Shown: positions 8,589 to 16,584 of the stretch, piece by piece
Numbering within the stretch: the stretch's first letter is position 1
How the letters are laid out: each line of letters begins with the position of its first letter
From: Methylococcaceae bacterium
Lineage (GTDB): Bacteria > Pseudomonadota > Gammaproteobacteria > Methylococcales > Methylomonadaceae
DNA: 41,570 bases
Direction of reading: 5' to 3'
Assembly: GCA_030627285.1 (NCBI GenBank)
Contig: DAOUSJ010000007.1
Coordinates: 1-41,570 of the forward strand
Made by a program: the position numbers and the translations under genes
Notes under the pieces: generated by a model
What the model was told of the DNA's origin: nothing
Database searches by the model: none
The model's input: the letters and a program-made list of their open reading frames with translations, nothing else

Positions 8589-9764
8589 CTATGCGCCGCG
8601 TTGTGCTAACATCGCAACTGCTGGAAGGGTTTTACCTTCTAGAAATTCCAAAAATGCGCCTCCGCCTGTAGAAGTATATGATACTTGTTCATTAATACCA
8701 TATTTATCAATTGCGGCTAAAGTATCTCCACCACCTGCGATTGAAAAAGCGTCGCTGGCAGCAATTGCATTACTTAATGTTTGAGTACCAGCACTAAATT
8801 GTTCAATTTCAAACACGCCTACAGGTCCATTCCAAACAATAGTTTGTGCAGATTTTAAAATTTCTGCATACTGTTTGCTGGTTTCAGGACCAATATCTAA
8901 AATTAAATCATCAGCTGCTACATCAGCTACATTTTTAACTGTAGCCTCTGCGGTTTCAGAAAATTCTTTAGCACAAACTACATCTACAGGTACTGGTATT
9001 GATGAACCTTTAGCTTCTGCAGCCGCCATTAAACGTTGAGCTTCAGGAACTAAATCAGCTTCATACAAAGATTTTCCTACTGGAAATCCAGCAGCTGCAA
9101 TAAATGTATTAGCAATCCCACCACCAACAATTAATTTATCTACTTTAGTGGATAATGATTCTAAAACTGTGAGTTTAGTTGATACTTTAGAGCCTCCAAC
9201 AATAGCAACTAATGGATGCTTAGGTGCTTCTAATGCTTTCCCCAAAGCAGATAATTCATTAGCTAATAAAGGACCTGCGCAAGCAATAGCTGCATGTTCA
9301 GCTACACTATGGGTAGAAGCTTGCGCTCTATGTGCAGTTCCAAAAGCATCCATTACAAATACATCACATAAAGCAGCTATTTTTTTACCTAAATCAGAAT
9401 TATTTTGCTTTTCACCAATATTGAAACGCACGTTTTCACATAAAACTAATTCACCAGCAACAATTTCAACACCTTTTAACCATTCAGTTTCTAAACGTAC
9501 AGGTATATCTAATAATGCGGCTAAACGCTCTGCAATTGGTTTTAGACTTGCAGCTGCAGAATATTCTCCTTCTGTTGGTCTACCTAAGTGTGACATAATC
9601 ATTACTGCCGCACCTTTTTCTAAAGCAATTTTAATCGTAGGAATGCTGGCTTGAATGCGTAAATCACTAGTGACCTGCCCGTCTTTTACTGGCACATTCA
9701 AATCTTGCCGAATTAAAACTTTTTTGCCTGATAAATCTAAATCCACCATATTAAGTATGGACAT
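8589..9764 (-). CDS. pgk: Phosphoglycerate kinase
   Basis: Glycolytic and gluconeogenic enzyme interconverting 1,3-bisphosphoglycerate + ADP and 3-phosphoglycerate + ATP. At 391 residues it is a normal bacterial Pgk. Seen motifs are RQDLNVPV (signature near the N-terminus), the HLGRPTEG substrate loop, the GGSKVSTKL hinge region and GGGDTLAA near the C-terminal nucleotide site. The ATG at 9764 has an AGAGGAAA Shine-Dalgarno. The gene is not next to gap or pyk here. It is transcribed away from cobS across a 161-bp divergent gap and has its own terminator. Confidence 0.96.
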   Translation of the reverse strand: MSILNMVDLDLSGKKVLIRQDLNVPVKDGQVTSDLRIQASIPTIKIALEKGAAVMIMSHLGRPTEGEYSAAASLKPIAERLAALLDIPVRLETEWLKGVEIVAGELVLCENVRFNIGEKQNNSDLGKKIAALCDVFVMDAFGTAHRAQASTHSVAEHAAIACAGPLLANELSALGKALEAPKHPLVAIVGGSKVSTKLTVLESLSTKVDKLIVGGGIANTFIAAAGFPVGKSLYEADLVPEAQRLMAAAEAKGSSIPVPVDVVCAKEFSETAEATVKNVADVAADDLILDIGPETSKQYAEILKSAQTIVWNGPVGVFEIEQFSAGTQTLSNAIAASDAFSIAGGGDTLAAIDKYGINEQVSYTSTGGGAFLEFLEGKTLPAVAMLAQRGA

Positions 9765-9925
9765 TGCGTTTCCTCTAAAATTTAAATTATGTATGAAATA
9801 GCAATTTTATAAACTATTTATTTATGCTTAAATAAGTGAAAAAGTATAACATAATCAAGATAATAGTTTTAAATTGGCGCGCTATAAGATTCATAACTAA
9901 TTAAGACCATAGAATAATTTAAACT
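9765..9925. promoter_or_regulatory. Divergent pgk / cobS intergenic region
   Basis: This 161-bp AT-rich gap between divergent genes must hold the pgk promoter and probably the cobS-bluB promoter. I saw no convincing -35/-10 pair, operator or cobalamin riboswitch; it looks too short and unstructured for the latter. Confidence 0.4.
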
Positions 9926-10669
9926 GTGACTATTTTAATATCTATATTACAAAGCTTGTTTTTAGCTGTGCAATTTTTAACCAGAATTCCAGTTTCGACA
10001 AATTTTACGGTTAATAACAAACAATTAGGACAATCAGTATTATTTTATCCGATTATAGGTTTAATTATTGGTTGCATATTATGGCTAATATCATTGTGCT
10101 TAATAACTGTAAATTCCGTATTATTAGCAGCCATTTTATTAGCTGTATGGGTGGCAATAACTGGTGGTTTACATTTGGATGGGCTGGCAGATTGCAGTGA
10201 TGCTTGGGCAGGTGGTTTAAATAATTCAGCACGCAGTTTAAAAATTATGCAAGATCCACATATAGGCGCATTAGCTGTGGTGATACTCATGATTACACTC
10301 TTATTAAAATGGAGTGCTTTATTTACTTTGCTTGAACAACAAATACCTTTAAATTTTTTAATTATTATTCCAATGTTAGCTCGGAGTGCTATTTTAATTT
10401 TAATGTTAACTGCTGATTACGTGCGACCACAGGGGTTAGGTGCAAAACTTAAACAATATTTACCAAAAAAAATTGCTGGCGTAATATTAATTGTCACATT
10501 AATATTAGGCATTCATTATCTTGGATATATTGCCATAATTTCCATGTTGGTATTAGTTTTTGCCGTGCATAATTTGGCAAAAAAACGTTTGGGTGGTATG
10601 ACTGGAGATGTGTATGGTGCTGTTGTGGAGTTAACAGAAACCACGTTACTTATAAGTTTAGCCATATGA
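9926..10669 (+). CDS. cobS: Adenosylcobinamide-GDP ribazoletransferase (cobalamin synthase) CobS
   Basis: Integral membrane enzyme that joins adenosylcobinamide-GDP to alpha-ribazole (phosphate) in the last stage of cobalamin synthesis. It is 247 residues long with several hydrophobic helices. The family's FLTRIPV near the N-terminus and the acidic metal/substrate motif GGLHLDGLADCSDAW are present, as is GGMTGDVYGAVVELTE near the C-terminus. The start is GTG at 9926; no ATG fits. The stop overlaps bluB as ATGA, so they are coupled. Confidence 0.94.
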   Translation: MTILISILQSLFLAVQFLTRIPVSTNFTVNNKQLGQSVLFYPIIGLIIGCILWLISLCLITVNSVLLAAILLAVWVAITGGLHLDGLADCSDAWAGGLNNSARSLKIMQDPHIGALAVVILMITLLLKWSALFTLLEQQIPLNFLIIIPMLARSAILILMLTADYVRPQGLGAKLKQYLPKKIAGVILIVTLILGIHYLGYIAIISMLVLVFAVHNLAKKRLGGMTGDVYGAVVELTETTLLISLAI

Positions 10670-11304
10670 ATAAACATCGTTTTTCTAGTGCGGAATTAGA
10701 TGGAGTGTATAAGGCGATTTCCCAAAGACGTGATATACGCCATTTTTTGCCAGATCCAATTGATCCTGAAATTTTAATGCGTTTATTACAAGCTGCACAT
10801 CAAGCTGGTAGTGTAGGTTTAATGCAGCCTTGGAGATTTATTCGCATTACTAAATTAGAGTTACGCACAAAAATATATAACTTGGTTGAAATTGAACGTC
10901 AAGAAACTGCAATTGTATTGAATGAACGTAAAGATGAGTTTATGAAATTAAAAGTTGAAGGAGTTTTAGATTGTGCAGAATTATTAGTAGTTGCTTTAAC
11001 TGATAAACGTGAACAACACATTTTTGGTAGAAGAACTTTGCCTGAAATGGATGTTGCATCTACTGCTTGTGCAATTCAGAATATGTGGTTGGCAGCTAGA
11101 GCTGAAGGTTTGGGTTTGGGTTGGGTTTCATTGTTTGATCCCGATAAATTAATGCCATTATTAAATATGCCTATTGGAAGCAAGCCTTTAGCCATATTAT
11201 GCTTAGGTCATGTAACAGAATTTTATCCAAAGCCAATGTTGGAACTTGAGAAATGGGCAATAGCTAAACCTATAGGTGAATTTATTTCTGAAAATATCTG
11301 GTGA
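10666..11304 (+). CDS. bluB: 5,6-dimethylbenzimidazole synthase BluB
   Basis: Oxygen-dependent nitroreductase-fold enzyme that breaks down reduced FMN to give 5,6-dimethylbenzimidazole, the lower ligand of cobalamin. The 212-residue protein shows the BluB-type RRDIRHFLPDPIDPE start, the GSVGLMQPWRF substrate loop, and the C-terminal GLGLGWVSLFDP region. Ordinary nitroreductases lack this combination, and the link to cobS (4-nt overlap) supports it. It converges on the L,D-transpeptidase gene with only 2 nt between the stops. An O2-requiring route suits an aerobic methanotroph. Confidence 0.92.
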   Translation: MNKHRFSSAELDGVYKAISQRRDIRHFLPDPIDPEILMRLLQAAHQAGSVGLMQPWRFIRITKLELRTKIYNLVEIERQETAIVLNERKDEFMKLKVEGVLDCAELLVVALTDKREQHIFGRRTLPEMDVASTACAIQNMWLAARAEGLGLGWVSLFDPDKLMPLLNMPIGSKPLAILCLGHVTEFYPKPMLELEKWAIAKPIGEFISENIW

Positions 11305-11306
11305 TT

Positions 11307-11786
11307 TTAAGCTTGAATATAAACTCTAGTTTGAGTAGTAACTTTATCAAATAATTGCACAATATCAGCATTTTTCATTCTTATACAGCCATGAGATTCT
11401 GGTTTACCTTGTAATAAATGATCTGGACTTCCATGAATATAAATATATCTCCAAGCAGAATCTACTGTTCCATAACGATTTTTGTAGCCCTCCAAACCTC
11501 CTAACCAAAGAATTCTACTTAAAATCCAATCTCTTTGTGGATATTGTAAAGCTAATTCTGAAGTATAAATTTCTCCAGTAATACGTCTACCAACAAATAC
11601 ACTATATATAGGTTTATTGAAGCCAATTTTTGCTCGAATTTTATGCCAACCTCTAGGAGTACATTCACTACCTGACTTTTCACCTAATCCATTTTTAGCT
11701 GTGGAAACTTCAAACTCTTGAATAACTTCATGATTATTAATTATTTGTAACTTCTGTAAATTAATATCTATCTTTAAATGATCCAT
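11307..11786 (-). CDS. L,D-transpeptidase (YkuD) domain protein without signal peptide
   Basis: The 159-residue protein is essentially a YkuD domain, the family of peptidoglycan 3-3 cross-linking or lipoprotein-anchoring transpeptidases. The active-site segment is complete: HGSPD, then SHGCIRM with the catalytic cysteine and the preceding HG and following R. No signal peptide or membrane segment is seen at the N-terminus (MDHLKIDINLQ), so export is unclear. This compact form occurs in other gammaproteobacteria. It is convergent with bluB, with the pmo terminator upstream. Confidence 0.85.
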   Translation of the reverse strand: MDHLKIDINLQKLQIINNHEVIQEFEVSTAKNGLGEKSGSECTPRGWHKIRAKIGFNKPIYSVFVGRRITGEIYTSELALQYPQRDWILSRILWLGGLEGYKNRYGTVDSAWRYIYIHGSPDHLLQGKPESHGCIRMKNADIVQLFDKVTTQTRVYIQA

Positions 11787-11812
11787 ACCAACACTTTATA
11801 TATAAAACTTAG

Positions 11813-11850
11813 TCAAAAAAAAGCCCCACTACCAAAGTAGTGAGGCTTTC
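11813..11850 (-). terminator. Strong Rho-independent terminator of pmoCAB
   Basis: A near-perfect 12-bp stem AAGCCTCACTAC / GTAGTGGGGCTT (minus strand; plus 11821-11832 and 11837-11848) with loop TTTG is followed on the minus strand by an uninterrupted T run. It lies about 45 nt after the pmoB stop and is the best terminator in the window. Confidence 0.92.
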
Positions 11851-11895
11851 TAAATTCCTGTATCCAAAAAATAATCTTTTAGATATTTTCCTTTA

Positions 11896-13140
11896 TTAAA
11901 TAAAAGATGGAATTAATGGAGCATCTACTTGAACCATTTGACGGTCACCTTCTTCATTATAGAAGAATAATAAACCAGCAAAACGACTATCTGGATCATA
12001 GATCAAATCAGCTAAACGGTAGACTTCCCATGCAGCATCAGAAGCAGTTACTTCAACAGTTCTAGTTTCACCTGGAGCTAGAGGACTATTATCAGAAACT
12101 GTTAAGCCTTCTTCAGCTAATAAATCATCTGGATAGCCAGTTTCATCTTCAGCAACGTCTGAATCTAAGAAACGAACCGATGCTGTCATGAATTCGCCTA
12201 AACGAACTGGAGCATCACCATCATTAGTAATGGTTAAGGTCATTTGCATAGCACGACCTGGAACACGATAAGTAGCGTCTTCAACTTTAACACTAACCGT
12301 TGTTTCAGGCATTTCAAGTGATTGAATGCCACGCATTAAACCAGCTTGAAGCGGTGTAGTTACAGGATATTTCTCAGCAGTCATTCCCATAGAAGTAGCA
12401 ACGATAGCAATTGTTCCTACTGCGAAACCAATACCAATTTTTTTGTCAGTACCAGAAATCAAGCTATCAGCTTTACCACTAGTAATAGCAATATGGCGTG
12501 GAACAAATAATGGGCGTCTAATCCAGAAAGCTAACCATGCCAAACCTAAAGCATACCAGAAAGCATGCCAGAAATAGATATTGTCTAATCCATAAGTTTC
12601 CAAGTTAATAGTTTCACCAGTTAACGTAGTGATATTATTAACAAAATCACCCATTGAACCAGTTATCGTTACCCATTTACCTGGACCAATGATAGGACCA
12701 CCGCCCTCAACATTCATCATGGTATGAATATGCCAGTCACCTGGACGACGAGCTTTTAATAAAACTTTAAACTCATAAGTTTCACCTAATTCTAATGACA
12801 CAGAACGAGGAACTAATTGTCCACCGATCCAAGATCCTGCACGAATAAATACAGGTCCTGGAATACCAATGTTCAAGAAAGAAACTTCTGGCTTATCAAC
12901 TGTTTCTGGCCATCCAGCAAATACGTGGAATTTTCCAGAAATAGTCATAGTTTCATTTACTGCAACTTCATCTTTTGACCAGTTTAAGTCAAACCAATGA
13001 ATAGTACGCATCCGCATGAAAGCCGCTTGCGATTTTTCACCATGAGCAGACGCGGTTGGTGCATGTAACATTGCCGCTGAAAGCGTTGTTAAAAGTGCAA
13101 CAAAAGATAATTTCGCAACTCTATTTTTTATTATTTTCAT
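11896..13140 (-). CDS. pmoB: Particulate methane monooxygenase subunit B (PmoB)
   Basis: Large periplasmic-domain subunit of the copper enzyme that oxidises methane to methanol in (intracytoplasmic) membranes. The ATG at 13140 has AGGAGG four bases upstream; the track start 17 codons earlier has none. A signal peptide ends at ASA, so the mature protein begins at His33. By my count His33, His48, His72, His137 and His139 (DWHIHTM) are all present at the same numbers as in Methylococcus capsulatus, and the 414-residue length also matches. Two cupredoxin-like domains flank two membrane helices (about 190 and 240). Last gene of pmoCAB. Confidence 0.97.
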   Translation of the reverse strand: MKIIKNRVAKLSFVALLTTLSAAMLHAPTASAHGEKSQAAFMRMRTIHWFDLNWSKDEVAVNETMTISGKFHVFAGWPETVDKPEVSFLNIGIPGPVFIRAGSWIGGQLVPRSVSLELGETYEFKVLLKARRPGDWHIHTMMNVEGGGPIIGPGKWVTITGSMGDFVNNITTLTGETINLETYGLDNIYFWHAFWYALGLAWLAFWIRRPLFVPRHIAITSGKADSLISGTDKKIGIGFAVGTIAIVATSMGMTAEKYPVTTPLQAGLMRGIQSLEMPETTVSVKVEDATYRVPGRAMQMTLTITNDGDAPVRLGEFMTASVRFLDSDVAEDETGYPDDLLAEEGLTVSDNSPLAPGETRTVEVTASDAAWEVYRLADLIYDPDSRFAGLLFFYNEEGDRQMVQVDAPLIPSFI

Positions 13141-13144
13141 ATAT

Positions 13145-13150
13145 CCTCCT
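13145..13150 (-). promoter_or_regulatory. pmoB Shine-Dalgarno
   Basis: A perfect AGGAGG lies four bases upstream of the ATG at 13140. It fixes the pmoB start and excludes the longer ORF. pmoC has the same perfect AGGAGG (14879-14884), and pmoA has AGGGGG (13990-13995). Confidence 0.8.
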
Positions 13151-13162
13151 CTATCACTAGAG

Positions 13163-13211
13163 AATCTAAAATTTTTTAGATCATCTGGCAATAATACAAA
13201 TCATTGCCAGC
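13163..13211 (-). other. Two inverted repeats in the pmoA-pmoB gap
   Basis: The 95-bp gap holds CTGGCAAT / ATTGCCAG (13185-13192 and 13203-13210, 10-nt loop), then, toward pmoB, the perfect palindrome ATCTAAAATTTTTTAGAT (13164-13181). No U run follows the GC-richer stem, so an mRNA processing or stability element is more likely than a terminator. Confidence 0.5.
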
Positions 13212-13235
13212 TCTAAACTAAATAAATAGTTCTAT

Positions 13236-13982
13236 TTAAATATCGCCTTCGATAAAATCAGTTTTCGAAAACCATTTACCAAAGAAATGCCATAAGAAAT
13301 AAATAATTATACATACGAAACCAGAGAAGAACGCTGATACAGGTGCAACATCTTTACCGAAGGTTCTTAATGTACCTTTTTCAACCATTCTAATGTACTC
13401 AGGAGTACCAGTACGTACGTAATGGTAACCTTGTAAATCAGCTAAAGTCATCATCATACCGTTATATTCAACAGGTACGTGTAATGGCGCAATAATTGGC
13501 CAGTTACCAGGGTAGAATATTAAACCGTATGCTAAACCACCAACAATCGCAGTTAATGTCATGCTTCCAGAAAGCATTAATACAACATCAAGAATAATCG
13601 CACCAGGAATTAGGTTAGATGGGAAACAAAAGTTTACTGGGAAATAAGTCCATCCCCAGAAATTTAAATATCTGTTAATCCACTCGCCTAATAGAAGAGC
13701 TAAAACAGAAACTACAGCACCGAAAGGTAGACGGTAACGCCACCATAAACATGATTGAACAGCGGCTGGGAACGTAATAGATACAATAGGTGCTACGGTT
13801 ACCCATAGACGTCTATCTTTCCAATCACTCCAAAAATCCCAGTCTCCACCTGTTAACATATAGTGAATGTGATATCCACCAAGAACAGCAAAGAATAATG
13901 TGAAAAGAATCATCCAGTCAAACGTGCGAGAAACTTGTACCGCTTCTGCGCGAGATCGTACAGCTGATTGAGATGCGCTCAT
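13236..13982 (-). CDS. pmoA: Particulate methane monooxygenase subunit A (PmoA)
   Basis: Membrane subunit of pMMO and the usual phylogenetic marker for methanotrophs. It has 248 residues with about six to seven hydrophobic helices. Diagnostic stretches are GGDWDFWSDWKDRR near residue 45, WINRYLNFWGWTYFPVNF in the middle and PEYIRMVEKGTLRTFG near the C-terminus; the first and last are the regions targeted by common pmoA primers. The sequence is of the type I (gammaproteobacterial) pmoA kind rather than amoA, judged by recall. The AGGGGG Shine-Dalgarno is 7 nt before the ATG. Second gene of pmoCAB. Confidence 0.97.
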   Translation of the reverse strand: MSASQSAVRSRAEAVQVSRTFDWMILFTLFFAVLGGYHIHYMLTGGDWDFWSDWKDRRLWVTVAPIVSITFPAAVQSCLWWRYRLPFGAVVSVLALLLGEWINRYLNFWGWTYFPVNFCFPSNLIPGAIILDVVLMLSGSMTLTAIVGGLAYGLIFYPGNWPIIAPLHVPVEYNGMMMTLADLQGYHYVRTGTPEYIRMVEKGTLRTFGKDVAPVSAFFSGFVCIIIYFLWHFFGKWFSKTDFIEGDI

Positions 13983-14023
13983 TAGCTTACCCCCTAAAAA
14001 TTAAAATTATATTTTTTATATTT

Positions 14024-14092
14024 AACTATCTTTTATCTTAAAACAATCCACCCACAAAATTATAAATGGATGGAGTATCCTAGGAGATAGTT
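14024..14092 (-). other. Nested inverted repeat in the pmoC-pmoA gap
   Basis: AACTATCT (14024-14031) pairs with AGATAGTT (14085-14092), and inside it ATCCA (14046-14050) pairs with TGGAT (14067-14071). The 138-bp gap is long for this operon. A processing or partial-attenuation structure is plausible, but pairing was judged by eye only. Confidence 0.4.
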
Positions 14093-14120
14093 TTTTTACT
14101 TTAAATAAAGAACTATGATA

Positions 14121-14873
14121 TTAAGCTAAGTCTTTTTTAAGTAATCTTGTAATTGTCATAACTTCTGTGTTCACAACACCCATAATTGCAAGTGCAGCCC
14201 AACCGAAGAATACAAACCCATAATGTAATGGTGCAACGAATAATTCTTCCATAAACCAGAAAGTATGACCCCATTCGTTTAAGCCAACATTAGGTAAAAT
14301 CATGAAAGGTCCGATTACAGAAACCATATACATCAAGTGTAAACCTTCTTGGTAAGTAGGTAATCTTGTTTTTGCATATAAGAAAGCTGAAACACCAGTA
14401 ATGATGTAAATTGGGTATGACAAATAGAATTCAATGATGTGACTTGGTGTAAAGTCAGTATCACGAACAATTGTTTGATGCCATGTACCATCTTGCTCTG
14501 TGAAGTAAGAAGCACCCCAATAAATAGCCCAACCGTACATAACTAACCATGTCCAGTGAGTAAAATGTCTTCTTAATTCTTCACGAGGTGTAATTGACAT
14601 TACTTTACGATCACGACTTTTCCAGATATATCCCCATAACACAGAAGCAGTCAAAACTTCTAGCGTTAATTCAATATATAAGAAATTCATCCAATACGTT
14701 TCAAATTCTGGAGCGAATGAATCTAAGCCAGCTGACCAGCCATAAACACCTTCATACCAACGAACCCAAGAATAAAAAACAAGATATAAAAGAAGTCCTA
14801 AAACAACGTTTCTTCTATTTAAAAGCGGTGCTTCTGCAGCATCTGCTTTCACTGACTCAGTTGTAGCAGCCAT
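14121..14873 (-). CDS. pmoC: Particulate methane monooxygenase subunit C (PmoC)
   Basis: Membrane subunit that carries the CuC and CuD copper sites of pMMO. It has 250 residues, about ten shorter than the Methylococcus protein. The CuC ligands are present as Asp128, His132 (DGTWH) and His145 (SHIIEFYLS). The CuD ligands are Asn199, His203 (NEWGH) and His217 (VAPLHYGF). Each is offset by 28 from the Methylococcus numbering, and all spacings are kept. Hydrophobic helices surround these motifs. A perfect AGGAGG lies upstream, and the gene starts the pmoCAB operon about 120 nt downstream of a sigma-70-like promoter. Confidence 0.97.
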   Translation of the reverse strand: MAATTESVKADAAEAPLLNRRNVVLGLLLYLVFYSWVRWYEGVYGWSAGLDSFAPEFETYWMNFLYIELTLEVLTASVLWGYIWKSRDRKVMSITPREELRRHFTHWTWLVMYGWAIYWGASYFTEQDGTWHQTIVRDTDFTPSHIIEFYLSYPIYIITGVSAFLYAKTRLPTYQEGLHLMYMVSVIGPFMILPNVGLNEWGHTFWFMEELFVAPLHYGFVFFGWAALAIMGVVNTEVMTITRLLKKDLA

Positions 14874-15000
14874 TTCTACCTCCTAAAAAATTTTACAATC
14901 TCAACTCTATTAAAAGATGAGTATTATTTATACATCCTGAAAAAATAAAGTCCCTAAAAAACATAATAGAAACTAATACAGATTCCTTACTGTATTGCGA

Positions 15001-15028
15001 AGTTTACCAGTTCAAGCGTTTATGTCAA
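15001..15028 (-). promoter_or_regulatory. Sigma-70-like promoter of pmoCAB
   Basis: On the minus strand a perfect -35 TTGACA (15023-15028) is followed after 16 bases by TAAACT (15001-15006) as a -10 (four of six matches). It would start transcription near 14994, giving a leader of about 120 nt before pmoC. Sigma-70-type pmoC promoters are known in other methanotrophs. The leader is A/T-rich with no obvious copper-box or riboswitch. Confidence 0.65.
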
Positions 15029-15077
15029 GGTAAAAAATTAGATATTTTATAACGGTCTTTCATGCCTAGATAATTAA

Positions 15078-16058
15078 TCATTCAGTAAAGTTATTTTTTG
15101 CATAATTCATTGCGCCAATTAAGGCTGCATCAGAATTAATACATACCCTAATTGAAATTTTAGATAACATTTCACTATATCTACCTTTAGCCAAAAATCC
15201 TTGCATAAAAGTATTTTGTTGAATTATTGGTAATATTTTTGCTGCAATTCCTCCAGCTAAAACAATTCCTCCATATGGTAAGCATTTAAGTGCCAGATTA
15301 CCTGCTTCTGCGCCATAAATTCGACAAAATAAATCTAAAGCTCGAATACAAATAGCGTCACTCCCATTTATGCAATTTTCACTAATAACTGCTGCTGGAT
15401 CTTGAATTTGCATTTGTTGTTCAATTACACTATTAACTGTATTAGGAGCTAAACTTTGCAAAAATCGATAAATATTTACTAAGCCATCACCAGAAATCAA
15501 ACGTTCGTAACTAACATGTTCTGGATAAATTTTCATTAAATACTGCAATAATAAAATTTCTTCAGATGTATTGGGAGCAAAATCACTGTGTCCACCCTCA
15601 GTTGCTACAACATGATGTTTAATTCCATCCCATGTAACTATAGCTTCGCCTAATCCAGTTCCAGCTGCCAAAATCGCTATATTGGATTCTTTAACTATAC
15701 TTTGAGGATTTAATTCTACAAAATTTTGCGGGGATAAATTTAATATTCCCCAAGCTGTAGCTTCAAGATCATTTAACAAAAAAACCTTATTCGTGCCAGT
15801 TTGTTGTGCAATCACATCTGCTTTTAACACCCATGGTAAATTTGTAGTATTACAAACACCATCAATTACCGGTCCTGCAATTCCAAGACACACAATTGCA
15901 AGATTTTCATTACCTAAAAATTCAGTTAACAAAGATTCAAAAGTATCAAAGTTTCCACTAGCAAACTGTTGTTTTTTAATACATTCCCAAGTTTTATTTA
16001 CATATTCGTATACAGCTAATAAAGTCTTAGTACCACCAATATCACCAGCTAAAATCAT
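15078..16058 (-). CDS. glk: Glucokinase (Glk family)
   Basis: ATP-dependent glucose kinase, producing glucose 6-phosphate in the cytoplasm. It has 326 residues. Motifs are the phosphate-binding GDIGGTKT at the N-terminus, LGIAGPV, the sugar-binding LLNDLEATAWG with its catalytic aspartate, LAAGTGLGEA, and VLAGGIAAKILP near the C-terminus. No ROK zinc motif is seen, so it is the proteobacterial Glk type. The ATG overlaps the upstream DUF411 stop by one base (TAATG). In methanotrophs glucokinase probably serves turnover of glycogen or sucrose reserves rather than growth on glucose (inference). Confidence 0.93.
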   Translation of the reverse strand: MILAGDIGGTKTLLAVYEYVNKTWECIKKQQFASGNFDTFESLLTEFLGNENLAIVCLGIAGPVIDGVCNTTNLPWVLKADVIAQQTGTNKVFLLNDLEATAWGILNLSPQNFVELNPQSIVKESNIAILAAGTGLGEAIVTWDGIKHHVVATEGGHSDFAPNTSEEILLLQYLMKIYPEHVSYERLISGDGLVNIYRFLQSLAPNTVNSVIEQQMQIQDPAAVISENCINGSDAICIRALDLFCRIYGAEAGNLALKCLPYGGIVLAGGIAAKILPIIQQNTFMQGFLAKGRYSEMLSKISIRVCINSDAALIGAMNYAKNNFTE

Positions 16059-16513
16059 TATTTTGCCTCATAACTATTAAAAACTTTATACTGTGCATCT
16101 TTATCAAAACTAATTACTTGAAAAGCATCTTTTTTATTCCCCATTTCCATTCCTGGAGTTCCAACTGGCATTCCAGGTACAGAAATTCCCAAAACCTTAG
16201 GTTTTAAATTCAATAATTTTTTAATATCTTGCGCAGGCACATGCCCCTCAACTGCATAACCACCTATAATAGCTGTATGGCAAGAATTCATATTTTTAGG
16301 TACTGCATACTTAGCTTTAATCCCTAAAATTTCTGTAGTTACAACATCATTCACTTTAAAATCATGCTCTTTTAAATGCGCAATCCATTTACTACAACAA
16401 CTACAAGTAGGACTTCTATGAACTGTTATTTCTAGAGGATCTGTTATTTTCTCTTCTGCATTAATTCCAAAACTTGCACCTAACAAACCAATTATTAGAA
16501 ATAATTTTGACAT
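16058..16513 (-). CDS. DUF411 exported metal-binding protein
   Basis: A 151-residue DUF411 protein. A signal peptide of about 19 residues (cleavage after INA) suggests a periplasmic location. The conserved TCSCCSKW cysteine cluster near residue 38 and the NSCHTAIIGGYAVEGHVPA block are characteristic. Some family members are linked to copper or other metal resistance; the exact role is not established. Translationally coupled to glk and lying 1.2 kb upstream of pmoC on the same strand. A link to copper supply for pMMO is attractive but unproven. Confidence 0.88.
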   Translation of the reverse strand: MSKLFLIIGLLGASFGINAEEKITDPLEITVHRSPTCSCCSKWIAHLKEHDFKVNDVVTTEILGIKAKYAVPKNMNSCHTAIIGGYAVEGHVPAQDIKKLLNLKPKVLGISVPGMPVGTPGMEMGNKKDAFQVISFDKDAQYKVFNSYEAK

Positions 16514-16584
16514 GATTATCCTTTATATAATCTTAAAATATATAAATAAACCATAATTAATACACTTAAAGCAAGAATTCAAAC

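Noticed and set aside
9148-9654. 168-residue plus-strand ORF opposite pgk
   Set aside because: Shadow of pgk codon usage; no start signal or recognisable motif.
9765-9925. Cobalamin riboswitch upstream of cobS
   Set aside because: The gap is short and no B12-box-like sequence or large folded domain could be recognised.
11896-14873. Ammonia monooxygenase (amoCAB) instead of pmoCAB
   Set aside because: PmoB length and His numbering, the PmoA signature stretches and the PmoC motifs match type I methanotroph pMMO; nothing nitrifier-specific accompanies the operon.
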